Origin: Rhizophagus clarus
Lineage: Eukaryota; Glomeromycota; Glomeromycetes; Glomerales; Glomeraceae
Assembly: GCA_015698045.1 (NCBI GenBank)
Contig: BLAL01000229.1
Span: forward strand, 1,214,001 to 1,278,000
Direction of reading: 5' to 3'
DNA length: 64,000 nt
How positions within the stretch are numbered: position 1 is the stretch's first letter; each line of letters begins with the position of its first letter. A model generated the notes under the pieces. That model was given only the letters and a program-made list of their open reading frames with translations, was not told the origin of the DNA and did not search any database. The translations under genes were made by a program, and so were the position numbers. Positions 1-12,500 of the stretch are shown piece after piece.

Positions 1-3000
1 TAATCGAAATATTTATATGATGACAACCTAATTCTAATTCTATAAGCTATTTAAGACCAATCTTCTAATTTTTGTATTTCGAATGGGGTTTTGTTTACAT
101 GAGAATAAAAAAATGATCTTTTTTATAAATCAATTATTTAAAAAGCAAAAACTAAATTTATGAAAGAAAAAAAATAAATTTAATATACACTAATTGAAAT
201 TCATATCAGGAACAATTATATCTAAATAATGAAAATATTAAACTAATGTATTTTTTGCTTTTCACATTTTGCTTCATTGATCCTCTTATCGGACGAAATA
301 TTTTCAGCTCTATTAAGTATTTTTAACTCTATTTTTCATTTTATAATTTGTAATGGTTTATTATTAATCATGGAAATTTTTTATACCAGTATTTCTTTCA
401 ATGGGTTTTAGGTTACGTCCTTCACGACCAATTAATTCATCAATATAGATACGTTGAAGAATTTTAATAGTAATAGCGAACAGGGGTGGAAACTTTCATT
501 GCCGTTCCATTTTCGTGAAGAATTGAAATAATTTTATTTACATTATTAAGAGAAAAAAAAAAAATTTTTTTTTTTTAGGATTTTTTTTTTTTTTTCTGAA
601 TAATATGAATTCAAGATGGGATTATTTATAATTTGGAAATTTTCCCTATTCATACGACAAAAAATTATAAACAAAAGCACATTTTATTAATACAATAGAA
701 GAATAAAAATGCTATTTTTTCGTTAATAAAAGCAATGTTAATAAAAGCAATAAGTTCTCAATCGCTAAAAGTATTACTGAATTTCTCAATTTATTTTTTA
801 TTCATTGCCGGAATAAATGAACAAAATCTTCTTTTTACGCATGTTATTGTTACTATAATTAATGAAGTGAACAAAGACAAACTATAATAAGTCATAACAA
901 AAAGGAATGTGTAGTCCGGATCACCAGAGCTATTTCCTCATTAAATTGAGACAAAAGCAAGGGTACAAGTAATTTACACGATTTGCACGTGAGTGTATCG
1001 TACTGTGCCTTCTGCGCGTACTGCGTTAAAAAACTATTTATATGTCGACCATTTCTATTTATAAATTATAAGATTTAATTAGTCCATAAATTACTTCTTT
1101 ATTTCATCCCAGCTTTTCCTCTATAAATTACTTATTGTTATTTCATCTCGGTCCGGTCCGGTCCGGTTCAGTCCATAAACAACACTGAACTGGGTTATCC
1201 GAAGTTAAACTATATCGGGTCAGGTTAGAGGTTTGGGAATGGGAAAGTAACTTAGACCATTTTAGTAATGAAATTTGATATTTGTATTATTTTGTAGCAG
1301 TTCTCTCAGCAATGAGTTTCACGACCAATTAAATTTTTGGAAGGAATGAATCCATCATAGTGTGTTTATTTATTTCAAAAATTAATTACATATTTTCTGA
1401 TTTACATTCTAGATAAATTTATGCGGGACCATTATAAGATGATATAGATTCGAAGGGATTTAACAAACAAAAATTGTTTCGTTCAATTTTGTAGTCGATG
1501 AAACATTTAAAATATACTAATTATAAATACTGTATATAATTAAATTAAGCAAATTTTTTAAAATTCAAAATTTTTAACGTATTTTATTAAAATAAAAATA
1601 AAGTAATTATTAAGACATGGGTAAATATTGATTTTTAATTATTCTAAATAGAAGAATATTATTAGAAAGAAAGTAAATATTTACATGATATTAGCGGGAC
1701 TTTAAATAAGAGATCTTTTGACAAAATTTCTTGAAATTTCTTGATTTAAACCACACTTACGTGGTGGACATTTGTCAATTTGTCATATATCGTTTTATCA
1801 TTTGAATCAAGTCATTCGTAAAAATATGTGTCATCAGACTTCGATATACTGATATATATTAAAAACTCAAATAATTTACTTTCCCAGTATCGGTACAACA
1901 GTATCGGTACAATATAACGTTTAAGTTCAGATATATCATTATATCAGAGTTCGACTGTATATCTTTCTACGTATCTACATAGCCACAAGTCAGAAGTGTC
2001 GATGATTATAACGAATAGTTAACAAAATTAGAAACATGAGAAGACTATTTAAATAACACTTTTCAGTGTCAAGAATTTTTTTTTTTTTTGAAAAAAAAAA
2101 AAAAAAAAAATGAATAATCAAAAACTTCAGAATAATATTACGTCACATTATCAACCGAGGAGGTTGACCTTGTTAAAACAGATAATCCGTTCTGTTTTAC
2201 ATGTCGTATTCATTTCCAAATTACTGTATGATTTCACATACATTTCACGTACAGCGCCCAGAATATTGTGAATAATCATCAATAATCATACCCATAGTCT
2301 CACCACCATTACCAAAACCAACTACCGTATGTTTCCAAAATTAAGCACCCCTTTTTGCAAGGATTTTGAGCGAAAAGTTTGGGGTGTTTAATTTTGGAAG
2401 TTTTTTTTATTAGTATTTCATTTATGATTTTTTTTTTAACAAAACTTGAAAAGTTTGGGGTGGTGCTTAATTTCGGGGGGTGACTAATATTGGAAAAATA
2501 TGGTATATGCCGATTATCATTATTACAACATGTCAGCAACGTTTCCAACACCGCTTTACAGAATAATTATCCAGTAACTCTAGTAACTAAGGCCGTTCCA
2601 ACTTGATTGCTTGTTATAAAAAAATTAAAATCCTAATAAACATATAATGACATATATGTTAAATGCCCTCTAAATTTAAATTACAATTTTCCGAAATTTC
2701 TCAAATTTTCCCAATTTTCCAAAATTTTATTGTTTGTTTGTTTATTTAGACCCCCACCTCACCCCTCCTCCCAGTCTTCCCCAAAAAAATTGTAAAATGA
2801 GAATAATTAATTCGCAAAAAGCATACCCAATAAAGAGCGAGTTCTTGATACTTTTGAATTAATCTTTAAAGATAGGGGATCCGTCATATCAAGAACGTAT
2901 GAATCTATATAAATTAATTTATCTTATTTAAATTATTTAAAAATAAAATTCTAGAAAGAAAATAATAAAACCTGTTCAGGAAACAGTCAATCAGCAGTCG

Positions 3001-4028
3001 AAGAAATATATCCACAACTAAAAATAAAATCTTGGGATTTTTATATGTGAACCACTTAAACTTATGGCCGCAGTTAAACCAGAAAGTATAAAAGAGATCA
3101 ATAGGTAACTAATAAAAAACTAAAAAACAAGAATATAATTCTGTCATCGTTATCTGTTAATTTAGAAACTTATTTGAATCATACGTACAACCTCTTTGGA
3201 ACTAAATTTATAATTTAATAAAATAATAAGTTTAACATTAGTATGCAAAATGGTTCTACGTTTTTTATTTGTAGTCAGTTTTTTAAGTAATGAATGTAGG
3301 CTAACCGCTAGATGACGACAATAAAGAAAGAAAAAAAAACATTAATATATTAACATACTTTATTTACTTTGTTTGCATAATTAATTTATTCAGAACCTAA
3401 AATAAGACATTTAATGGATGCATTTAGTAAAATTATTAAATATATTTTAGCTGAAAAAAAAGGTAATAACACAGAAAAAATTGAAATGTTCACATAACGA
3501 ATTTAATTACATGACAACGTCACAAAATCAAAGAAGGAATTAATATCGTATAAATTCGAAACACACGGACTAATTTTCAAGACGCAGATAATGAAGAAAT
3601 TGAGTTCCTTTTATTTATGTTACTGTATCTCTACTGTATCTCCAGGAACTTCAAAGAACAAGATGCAGATCCGTAAACCAATCACGTGATGAATGTTTTG
3701 TTATTGCATCATTAGTGTGACAAATAAATTCATTAATATCCCCTTGTATTGAGTTGTACAAAAAGTACGAAACAAAACCCACGTTTTCATTTATTGGCTT
3801 TTTAAAATGATATGAGTATTCTCCGATAACACAGTATGACGCCACATGAAAGGTTATTTGCGTTACAGATTATTAATATTGTGAAAAAAAAGTTGTAAAT
3901 TCCTGTATTTTTTACGCAAATGATTACAAATCATATATTTTTGGATAACAAGGATTCTTTTTATCTTGTAAAATGAATTTTATTAAAAAGGTAAAATTAA
4001 CTATTATTCCTGATATATATTTTTACAA
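1..4028. other. AT-rich intergenic spacer
   Basis: No coding region here is supported. The stretch holds homopolymer runs, a GC-richer patch near 1140-1235 (tandem CGGTC followed by GGGTCAGGTTAG-like sequence, related to blocks near 27-30 kb), a MITE at 2325-2503 and a short inverted repeat (TTCTTGATA / TATCAAGAA) near 2835-2900. Near 1935-1955 the text ATATCAGAGTTCGACTGTATA looks like one end of a Tc1/mariner-type element, but I found no partner end. Confidence 0.6.
2325..2503. mobile_element. MITE with TA target duplication (Tc1/mariner-pogo type)
   Basis: A 179-bp element is bounded by TA at 2323-2324 and 2504-2505. Its ends are imperfect inverted repeats of about 27 bp: the left begins CCGTATGTTTCCAAAATTA and the right, reverse-complemented, begins CCATATTTTTCCAATATTA. 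Both run into CACCCC. No transposase is present, so it is non-autonomous. TA duplication with this end type fits the Tc1/mariner superfamily; the family within it is not resolved. Confidence 0.75.
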
Positions 4029-4042
4029 TTGTATTTCTCTTT

Positions 4043-4089
4043 ACGACCGCCAGTCAATAGCACAAATAAATAAATAAATAAATAAAAGG
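4043..4089 (+). mobile_element. 47-bp severely 5'-truncated retro-insertion with (AAAT)n tail
   Basis: The direct repeat TTGTATTTCTCTTT occurs perfectly at 4029-4042 and 4090-4103. Between the copies lies CGACCGCCAGTCAATAGCAC followed by (AAAT)n. A 14-bp target-site duplication and a simple A-rich 3' tail are the hallmark of LINE-type insertion, here of a LINE or SINE 3' end only. The second duplication copy ends 14 bp before the first ATG of kinase gene A, so the insertion sits in that gene's leader or core promoter. Confidence 0.8.
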
Positions 4090-4117
4090 TTGTATTTCTC
4101 TTTGTATTTACTATTAA

Positions 4118-6084
4118 ATGGATGCAAATTTTAGTAAAAGAGGAATAATAAAAGATAAGAGTTGGACCAGTGGAAACAAACGAATTGACTCTTTCATTCG
4201 AGGAAAGCAATTAGATGCGTCTGTCAACATAATATTTGAATGGATATCATACGATCAGTTTAAATTCGTTAAAGAAATAGGAAATGGGTTTACAACAGCA
4301 ACATGGAAAAATGGTCCATTTTATTATAATCTTAATGAGAAAAAATGGAAGAGAAAACCAAATAAAAGAGTTACCCTAAGATATTTATATAATCCTCAAA
4401 GTATCTTTGACGCTTTATTAACCAAGGTATGAATTTAATAATCATAAATATAAATTCTTAATTTTAGGAGCATACAGTAAAGCATTTGTTTTAATAGGTG
4501 AAATTGTATTTTATAAAAAACGAATTCTTAAATAAGGTATTTTAAATTTATTTATGAAATTGAATCTTTAAATAGAGTTTCTTTACGTATTATTTATATA
4601 TCGCAGATTAAATCAGAAGGATTTAGTTATGGTATGACCCAGGATCCAGAAACAAAAATTTTTATCTTCGTTTTTCATGAAAAATATTTTGAAAGAGATT
4701 CTGAATATTGTGAAAAATGTGGGGAAGAATATACAGACAAAATATTTAAATGGTGCAAACCATGTCATATAATTCATTTAAAAAATAATTTTACAAATTG
4801 GGCCAGTGGAAATGAAAAAATTGATTATTTCATTTTAAAAAATCAATTAAAAATTGATAATCCATTGGATATAATATTTGAATGGGTACCATACAATCAA
4901 TTTAATGATATTAAAAAAATGGAAAATGGAGTTGCTACAGCAATATGGAAGGATGGTCCTTTAAAATATAATAAGAGGAGCTTAAATGAAAAAGTTGTTT
5001 TGAAATATTCACAAAATATTTCTAATGAAATGTTAAACGAGGTATGAAATTCTTCGTAAAATTAATCTATCTTTTTTTTTTTTTTATATTGTGCGCTAAT
5101 GAATATTTTATGATATATAGGTTATATTGGAAAATAGTAGTGTTGGATTATCTCAAAATCCGGATACAAAAGAATACGTTGTTGTTCACAATAAAAATTA
5201 TTTTGAAAAATATTGTGAAAAATGTGGCGAGGAGTACACCGATGAAATATATAAATGGTGTAAACCTTGTCAAGTAAATTTTTTAACGAATCATTTTTCT
5301 CACCGGATGGACAAAAGTGAACAAATTAATGATTTCATATTAGAAGAGCAATTAAAAATCAATTGCCCTGATGATATAGTATTTGAATGGATACCATACA
5401 ATCAATTTAATTTCATTAAAGAAGTAAGAAAAGGATTTGCTACAGCAGTGTGGAAGGATGGTTTATTAGAATACAATAAAGATTCAAAGAAATATGAAAG
5501 GAAATCAAACGTAAAAATCGCTTTATTGTATTTATATGACTTAACGGATGAATATTTAAAAAAGGTAAGATTCAAATTAATTTTTTAAAAAAAATAATTT
5601 TTTATTATATTAATTATATCATTGTTGTTTTATATAGGTTAAATCAGAAGATAAGTGCTACGGAATTTCTAAAAACCCAGATACGAAAGATTATATAATG
5701 ATTTTTTATGAAGAATATTTTAAAAAATTTTGCGAAATTTGTGGTGAAAAATACAATAATTCCCTTGAAATTAAATATAAATGGTGCAAATCATGTCAAT
5801 ATCATAAGAATAAAAAAATTAATGATTTTATACAAGAAAAGCAACTAAAAGTTAGCTATAACTCGGGTGATTCTGGTACATTATTTGAATGGATACCGTT
5901 CGATCAGTTTAGTGACATTAAAAAAATAGATAAAGGCGGGTTTTCTACGGTGTATTCGGCAATTTGGAAGAATGGTCCATTACATTACAATATTAACAAA
6001 GATAAATGGTGGACGAGAGAATCGAATAAAAAAGTCGCTCTAAAATGTATTTGTGACCCTCGAGTTTATGAATTTCTAAATGAG
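4118..6084 (+). repeat. Array of 4 exon-sized zinc-ribbon/N-lobe units (gene A)
   Basis: Units 1-4 cover residues 1-103, 104-248, 249-396 and 397-545 of gene A. They align over SYGxSQNPxTK, CxxCGEEYTD, KWCKxC, IDxFI, FEWxPYxQF and VxLKYL. Unit 1 starts only at the WTSGN part, so it is a 5'-shortened first unit. Introns between units are 180, 79, 73 and 70 nt. Confidence 0.85.
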
Positions 6085-7000
6085 GTATGATTATAAGTTT
6101 TTTTTTTAAATACTTTTTAACATATTAGTTCCTATAATTGTATATTTTTTATAGGCTAAAGCATATTTGGCATATACAAACCAAGATTTTGGTAAAATTC
6201 TTAAAATATACGGGATATCTCAGAATCCAAATACAAAAGAATTTATCATGGTTCTAGAATATGCTGAAGGGGGAAACTTAAATGACTACTTATGCCAAAA
6301 CTACGATACGCTTGATTGGCTAAATAAAATTATAATATTAACAAATATTATTAAGGGCCTTAAAGAGATTCACCAAAAACAGATGGTCCATCGTGACTTT
6401 CACCCGAGGAATATATTGTTCAGGCATAAAGAATATACCAATATTTGCATATCTGACATGGGACTATGTGGAGAAGTTGATGGTATTAACGAAACAAAAG
6501 TTTATGGAGTTATGCCTTATGTAGCTCCAGAGGTGTTAAGAAGAAACCCCTATACTCAAGCAGCAGATATATATAGTTTTGGAATGATTATGTATTTTGT
6601 AGCAACTGGAAGTCAGCCTTTTTCTAATCGTGACCATGAACTTTTAGCCTTAGATATTTGCAATGGAATTAGACCTGAAATAAATGAAAATGAGCAAAAG
6701 GTACCAAAATGTTTTATTGATTTAATGAAAAGGTGTTGGAATTCGAATCCAAAGAATAGACCAAGTGCTATTGAAATAGAAAAATTAATACTAGTCTTTT
6801 ATACTTCATACGTAACAGAAGATTTAAAATTTAAATTTGTTACCAAATTTGAAAGTAATAGACAATCTGAAATTAAAAAGCAGTTTAAAGAAGCAGAAGA
6901 ATATAGAAAATCAAACCATTTACAAGTTATTTGTACGTCTCGATCCTCTACAAATGTTCTTACTGAACATTCTGAATGTTTAAGTTGTGTAATCTACTAA
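4118..7000 (+). CDS. Kinase gene A: TKL-like kinase with 4 tandem N-lobe units
   Basis: Five exons are joined by GT-AG introns, all in phase 0: 4118-4426, 4607-5041, 5121-5564, 5638-6084 and 6155-7000, giving 826 aa. Exons 1-4 each encode a kinase N-lobe preceded by NWTSGN/FEWIPY-type sequence. Exons 2-4 also carry a zinc-ribbon-like CxxC...KWCxxC; exon 1 lacks it. Loops in units 1-3 are shortened (GNGFTTATWK, ENGVATAIWK, RKGFATAVWK) and the beta-3 lysine is R in unit 1 and L in unit 3. Unit 4 has an intact GGFSTVYSAIWK loop and VALK. Exon 5 is the only C-lobe: HRDFHPRN, DMG instead of DFG, APEVL, and a tail ending near CLSCVIY. Unit 4 plus exon 5 should form one complete kinase, and activity is plausible. 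The substrate is unknown. The start ATG lies just after a retro-insertion. An AATAAA signal is at 7129. Confidence 0.85.
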
Positions 7001-9501
7001 GTATCATACCTTATGTATATTGGTTACGAATCACATGTTTTTGTAATTATTGTAATTATCTTTTTTTTTCTGTATAATTTTTTTTTTTGTACTTTATATT
7101 TTTATATTCAAATTGTAATTATTGCTTAAATAAATACACTTTTAAAACTTTGATATTTGAAATGGCTCGAATTACAGTAGTAATTCGTGCCCAGCTCTTA
7201 TTATCGTTATCAGCCACATTTACCATAATTTGCGTGACGCATTAGCTACTCTGATTGGCCAAAATTTTAATAGTTGAGGTTGATGAGCAAAATTTTTATT
7301 TTAGTCTAAAATCATTGTATTATCCCACAATTTTTCCAATAAAAGAATTATAGAATAGATACACCCCTTGTCAGTGTCGGAAATTCAAAATTAAAAAAAT
7401 TTGAATTTTGTGCGGAAATTTCACTTGCTATATGCGGCACTATATAAAATTATAAAATATGCACTTTTTAATGTGCGGAAGTTTAAAGTGAATGTGCGCG
7501 CGCACATTCCGCACATTGAATTTCCAACACTGCCCCTTGTTCACTTGGGTGGCAGGTGAGCTCAGCTTAATATTCGTTTCGTGAGAAGCAAATGAAACAT
7601 AATTAAGGATAATAAAATTAAAAAACGCGGCTATACAAAAAATATAAGTATAATCGTGTAAATGGTAGATGAAAAAATAATTTCGTGGTTTAGTTCATCA
7701 TCTACTTTAATTTCTAAAATACTTATTGTTACTAATTAAACTTCATTTATACAAACAACTTAAGAATACATCATACATAAGATATTATATTTTATTTATT
7801 CATTATACCTTCATAGAGCACAATCTAATTTAAAATTAATTGTTTCACTTATAATTTTTCATTGGGCAAGAATGAACGTTAGTTTAGGGCGAAACTTACT
7901 TTTGAGTTAGCGTTGATGGGAGTGAGGATGACAGGGAGGATGAAGTTTCGAAGGAGAAGAAAGGGAGGCACATACAAATAAGGGTAATTCAGCTGTAAGT
8001 ATAATGAAGAGCTTGGAACCAGCACAAAAAACCATTACGCGACAATTATCATCGTAGTTTTGCTAAATATCTGTTTTGATTTTTTAATTGCTATATCCTT
8101 GTTTAATATGATATTAATAACCTCTAATAAGGCTTTAATTAGCTCATTTATAACAAATTTATGTACTGTAAGTATAAAGGTATTAAGCAACCAACAAGAG
8201 TTATTTATGATCGTCGAAAAAGTGATTCTTATGACATGGATCAAAATGGAAGGAATTAATTAATTAATTTATCATTTTAAAAAGATGTTGGAATAACTTG
8301 GAAATTTCAAATAGCGAGCGTCATGTGATATAGTAAATATGACTAAAAAATTTTTCTTTTCATGACCAATCAAATCGCTCGATTACATAAGTTCATTAAT
8401 CAATTTCTTTAATTGTTTTTGTTGTAATGCATCATTAATTAACGGAATTAAGTTTGCAAATAGAAGAATTTTATAATGGCAAATATACATCATTTATATC
8501 ACTCGCTTTATATTTTCTTTTGTACATATATTTTTTCCTTTTTAAAAATTCAGGCTGTAAACCAGAATTTTGACGAATATATTCATCAATCATCATTGTT
8601 ACAAATTAAGGGATGGAAATCCACTTTATGATGTACCGTTGGAACCAAAAGTGACAAAATTATAATTTCAAAATTTCAAAATTGTAAAGTCCAGTGCTCG
8701 ATTTATTCAATTAGTCGTGGCGTGACAAGCGGAAATCCTCACATGACAATAACCGGCGGCCAATTTTTTCATTAACTCGTCCCTCGGATAATCATCATTA
8801 TTAAAGATTTTTATGCAAACATGATTAAATATGTTTCGAATGACACCTTATGCAATAGATATAGTTGTTATGAATAAAAAAAGAATAAATTTTGATCTAT
8901 AGTTGGTTTCATTGTTATTCTTTTCTCAAAAAAAAAAGATTTTATTTTAGCCATAAATAGCAATGATATACCAAAAATTTATCCGTTATTCCGTTAAGAT
9001 CCGAAATCTCATCTTTTTTTCAGTTTTTTTTTTATTATTATTATTATTTTTTTTATTTATTTTTCATGTTATCTCTGTTATCTATTGGAATGTTATGATT
9101 TTATAGAGTTAACTATTCATGAAGATCATTAATTAAAATAAAGTTTCATTCGAAATAATTATGTCCTACACGAGCCAATTCACGTGACTTAACAAGCTAC
9201 AATTTCTTAAACGAATAAGTAAAAGTTACTGCTCATATGATGACGGTCTCTTGTACAGATAAAAAACTTAGAATATGAAATAAATTGAATATTCTTCGAA
9301 TATAGTTCAAAGTTCAAAATCGATATAATAATCTCAATTATTTTCGCTTACAATTTTGTCACAACACCCGGACGTCACCCCTCATTAATAATGGATGATG
9401 CAATTTGCATATTGTCACACAACCGACTTGCATTTAATTATTTAGGTCAATTTTTTTTTGTTCGTTCTCGAATTGAGATTTCCGGCACAAATTTTTATTC
9501 A
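7001..9501. other. Intergenic spacer between kinase genes A and B
   Basis: No gene is supported. It contains the likely polyadenylation signal of gene A (AATAAA, 7129-7134), a hAT-type MITE at 7372-7532, short low-complexity runs, and the upstream region of gene B. About 50 bp around 9415-9470 (ACTTGCATTTAATTA) match the upstream region of gene C on the other strand, so part of the promoter was duplicated with the gene. Confidence 0.6.
7372..7532. mobile_element. hAT-type MITE, 161 bp, with 8-bp target duplication
   Basis: The terminal inverted repeats are CAGTGTCGGAAATTCAA at the left and, reverse-complemented from the right, CAGTGTTGGAAATTCAA, so 16 of 17 positions match. The element is flanked by a perfect 8-bp direct repeat CCCCTTGT at 7364-7371 and 7533-7540. 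An 8-bp duplication with CAGTG termini is diagnostic of the hAT superfamily. Inside are GTGCGGAA-type short repeats and a TGTGCGCGCGCACA palindrome near 7492; there is no coding capacity. The near-identical ends suggest a young insertion. Confidence 0.9.
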
Positions 9502-12500
9502 ATGGAGGAAATAAATAGTAAAGAAATAAGAAATTATTTAAAAAATAATTTTAAAAATTGGACCAGTGGAAATAAACTACTTGATGATTTCATTCAGAAT
9601 AAGCAATTAAGTGTCCGTGTTTTGTGGAATCCAGTAATATTTGAATGGATACCATACAATCAGTTTATTGACATTAAAAAAACAAAAATACATAATTTAG
9701 CTACAGCAATATGGAAGAATGGTCCATTAAATTATATTGTAAGTTCAAGTAAATATAAAAGGAATAATTCATATAAACAAGTTGTCTTAAAATATTTCCA
9801 GAACTCGCAAAATGTTTCTGATGAATTTTTAAACAAGGTATGAAATACTTATCAGTTATGAAGTTTTTTTGTAACTTTTACTTATTAAATTTATACGTGT
9901 GTGTATTTTAATAGGTAAAATCATATTTAACAACGTCAAATAATAGATGGCTTATAAATAGCAGTAGTTATGGAATGTCCCAAAATTCAGATACAAAAGA
10001 TTATGTTTTTGTTTTTCATTTAAATTATCTTAAAAGTTGTTGTGAGGATTGTGGTGAAGGAAAAATTTATAAATGGTGTAAATCATGTCAAAATGATTAT
10101 TTGAAAAGTGATTTCGCAAATTGGACCAGTGGTGATAAAAAAATTGACAATTTCATTCAAAAAAAGCAATTACAAACTAATAGCCCATGGGATACAACAT
10201 TTGAATGGATACCATATGATAAGTTAAGTGATATTAGAAAAATAAAAAATATTGGTGCTACGGCAATATGGAAAGATGGTCCATTAAAATTTAATGAATA
10301 TTTGAAAAAATATGTGAGGAATTCAAATAAAAACGTTGCTTTGAAATTTTTTTATAACTCACAAAATATTAATGAATTTTTAAACAAGGTATGGAGTTAC
10401 TGTATTTATGAAGCTTTTTTTTTTTGTTACTTTATTTAATTAATTAAACATATTTTAAATGCATTAACCTTTATATACAGGTAAAGTCCTATTTAGTAAC
10501 ATCACAGAATTATAATTATGGAGTATCTCAGGATCCGTATACACAAAATTATATTTTGGTTTTACATGAAAAATACTTCGAAACATATTGCAAATACTGT
10601 GGTAAATATGCTTATTATAAATATAAACGGTGTAAATCATGTCAAATTGATTATTTAAAATATTATCTTACAAATTGGACGAGTGGTGATAGGCAAATTG
10701 ATAATTTTATTCAAGAAAAGCAATTACAAACTAAGGATACAATATTTGAATGGATACCATATGATCAGTTTAATGATATTAGACAAGTAGAAAATATTGG
10801 TGCTATAGCAACATGGAAGGATGGTCCATTAAAGTTTAATGAATATTTGAAAACATATATAAGGTATTCGAATACAAATGTTGCTTTAAAATACTTATAC
10901 GGTCTCCATATTTCTATTGAGTTTTTAAAAATGGTATGTAAAGGTCATAATTCAATTTTTAAATGTACTTTTTAAATATATTAATATTTTATGTTATAAT
11001 AGGTAAAATTATTTTTAATAGAAGATATTTGTTATGGAATATCTCAAAATCCAGACACAAAAAATTACATTTTTGTTTTTCATCATGAATATTTTGAAAA
11101 GTATTGTGAAATCTGTTATAAAGAATATACTAACAAAAAACATAAATGGTGTAATCCGTGTCAAATTTCTTATTTAGAAAATAACCATTTTGTAAATCGG
11201 ACCGGTGGAAATAAGCAAATTGATGTTTTCATTCAAGAAAAACGACTACAAATTGATGGCCCACAGGATATAGTATTCGAATGGATACCATATAATCAGT
11301 TTAATATTATTAGAGAAATAAAAAAAATTGGTGCTACAGCAACATGGAAGGATGGTCCATTAAAGTTTAATGGAAATTCAAAAAAATATGAAAAGAAATT
11401 AGTAAATAAAAAAGTTACTTTAAAATATTTATATAATTTACGATATATTACTAAAGAATATTTAAGCAAGGTATAAAGGCTTAAGTTATTCTATAACTTT
11501 ATTTAATTAAGTATAATTAATACTAATTTTTTTATTTGATAGGTACTAGAATCATATTTAACAACAAATATTGTCAGTTATGGAATGTCTCAAAATCCAA
11601 ATACAAAAGGTTATATATTTGTTTTTTGTGAAGAATATTCTAAATATTTTGAAGAATATTGTAAAGAATGTGGAAAAGTGTATACAAACAAACAACGTAA
11701 TTGGTGTAAACCATGTCAAATTAATTATTTAAAATGGCATTTTATATCCTGGACTAGTGGAAATGGGCAAATTGATAATTTCATTCAACAAAGGCAATTA
11801 CAAATTGACAATTCATGGGAAAGAGTATTTGAATGGATCCCATATGATCAATTTAACATCATTAGGGAAATAGAAAATATTGGTACTATAGCAATGTGGA
11901 AATATAGTCCATTGGAATATAGTACATATTTAAAAAGATATGAAAAGAAATTTATAGGTGAAAAAATTGTTTTAAAATATTTGCATAATACACGATATAT
12001 TTTTGATGAATTTTTAAATAAGGTATGAAAATTTAAGTTATTTATATATATTTTTGGTTTTAATTATGTATAATATTAACCTCAATATGTATTGTATGAT
12101 AGGTAAAATTTTATTTTTCCGAGAATATTATTAATTATGGTATATCTCAAAATCCAGATACTGAAGACTATGTTTTTGTTTTTCATGGTAAATATTATCA
12201 TATTAATTATTTGAAAAATAATTTTACAACCTGGACTAGTGGTAATAAACAAATTGATAATTTCATTCAAGAAAAGCAATTACAAATTAATAGAACATGG
12301 AATACAATATTTGAATGGATACCATATAATCAGATTAGTGATATTAGAAAAATAAAAAATATTGGTGCTATAGCAATATGGAAAAATGGTCCATTAACAT
12401 ATAATCCAAATTCATGTGAATATGAGAGAAGTCTAATAAATAAAAAAGTTACCTTAAAATATTTATATAGCTTACAAAATAACGCTCAAATTATTTCATC

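Noticed and set aside
1860-1960. Possible mariner element end near a GAGTTCGACTGTATA motif
   Set aside because: No matching second end or target duplication was found within a few kilobases.
2309-2551. 80-codon minus-strand frame
   Set aside because: It spans both inverted ends of the 179-bp MITE and is explained by it.
9391-9501. Upstream in-frame ATG of kinase gene B
   Set aside because: The aligned region in paralogue C contains an in-frame stop, and the conserved start aligns to 9502.
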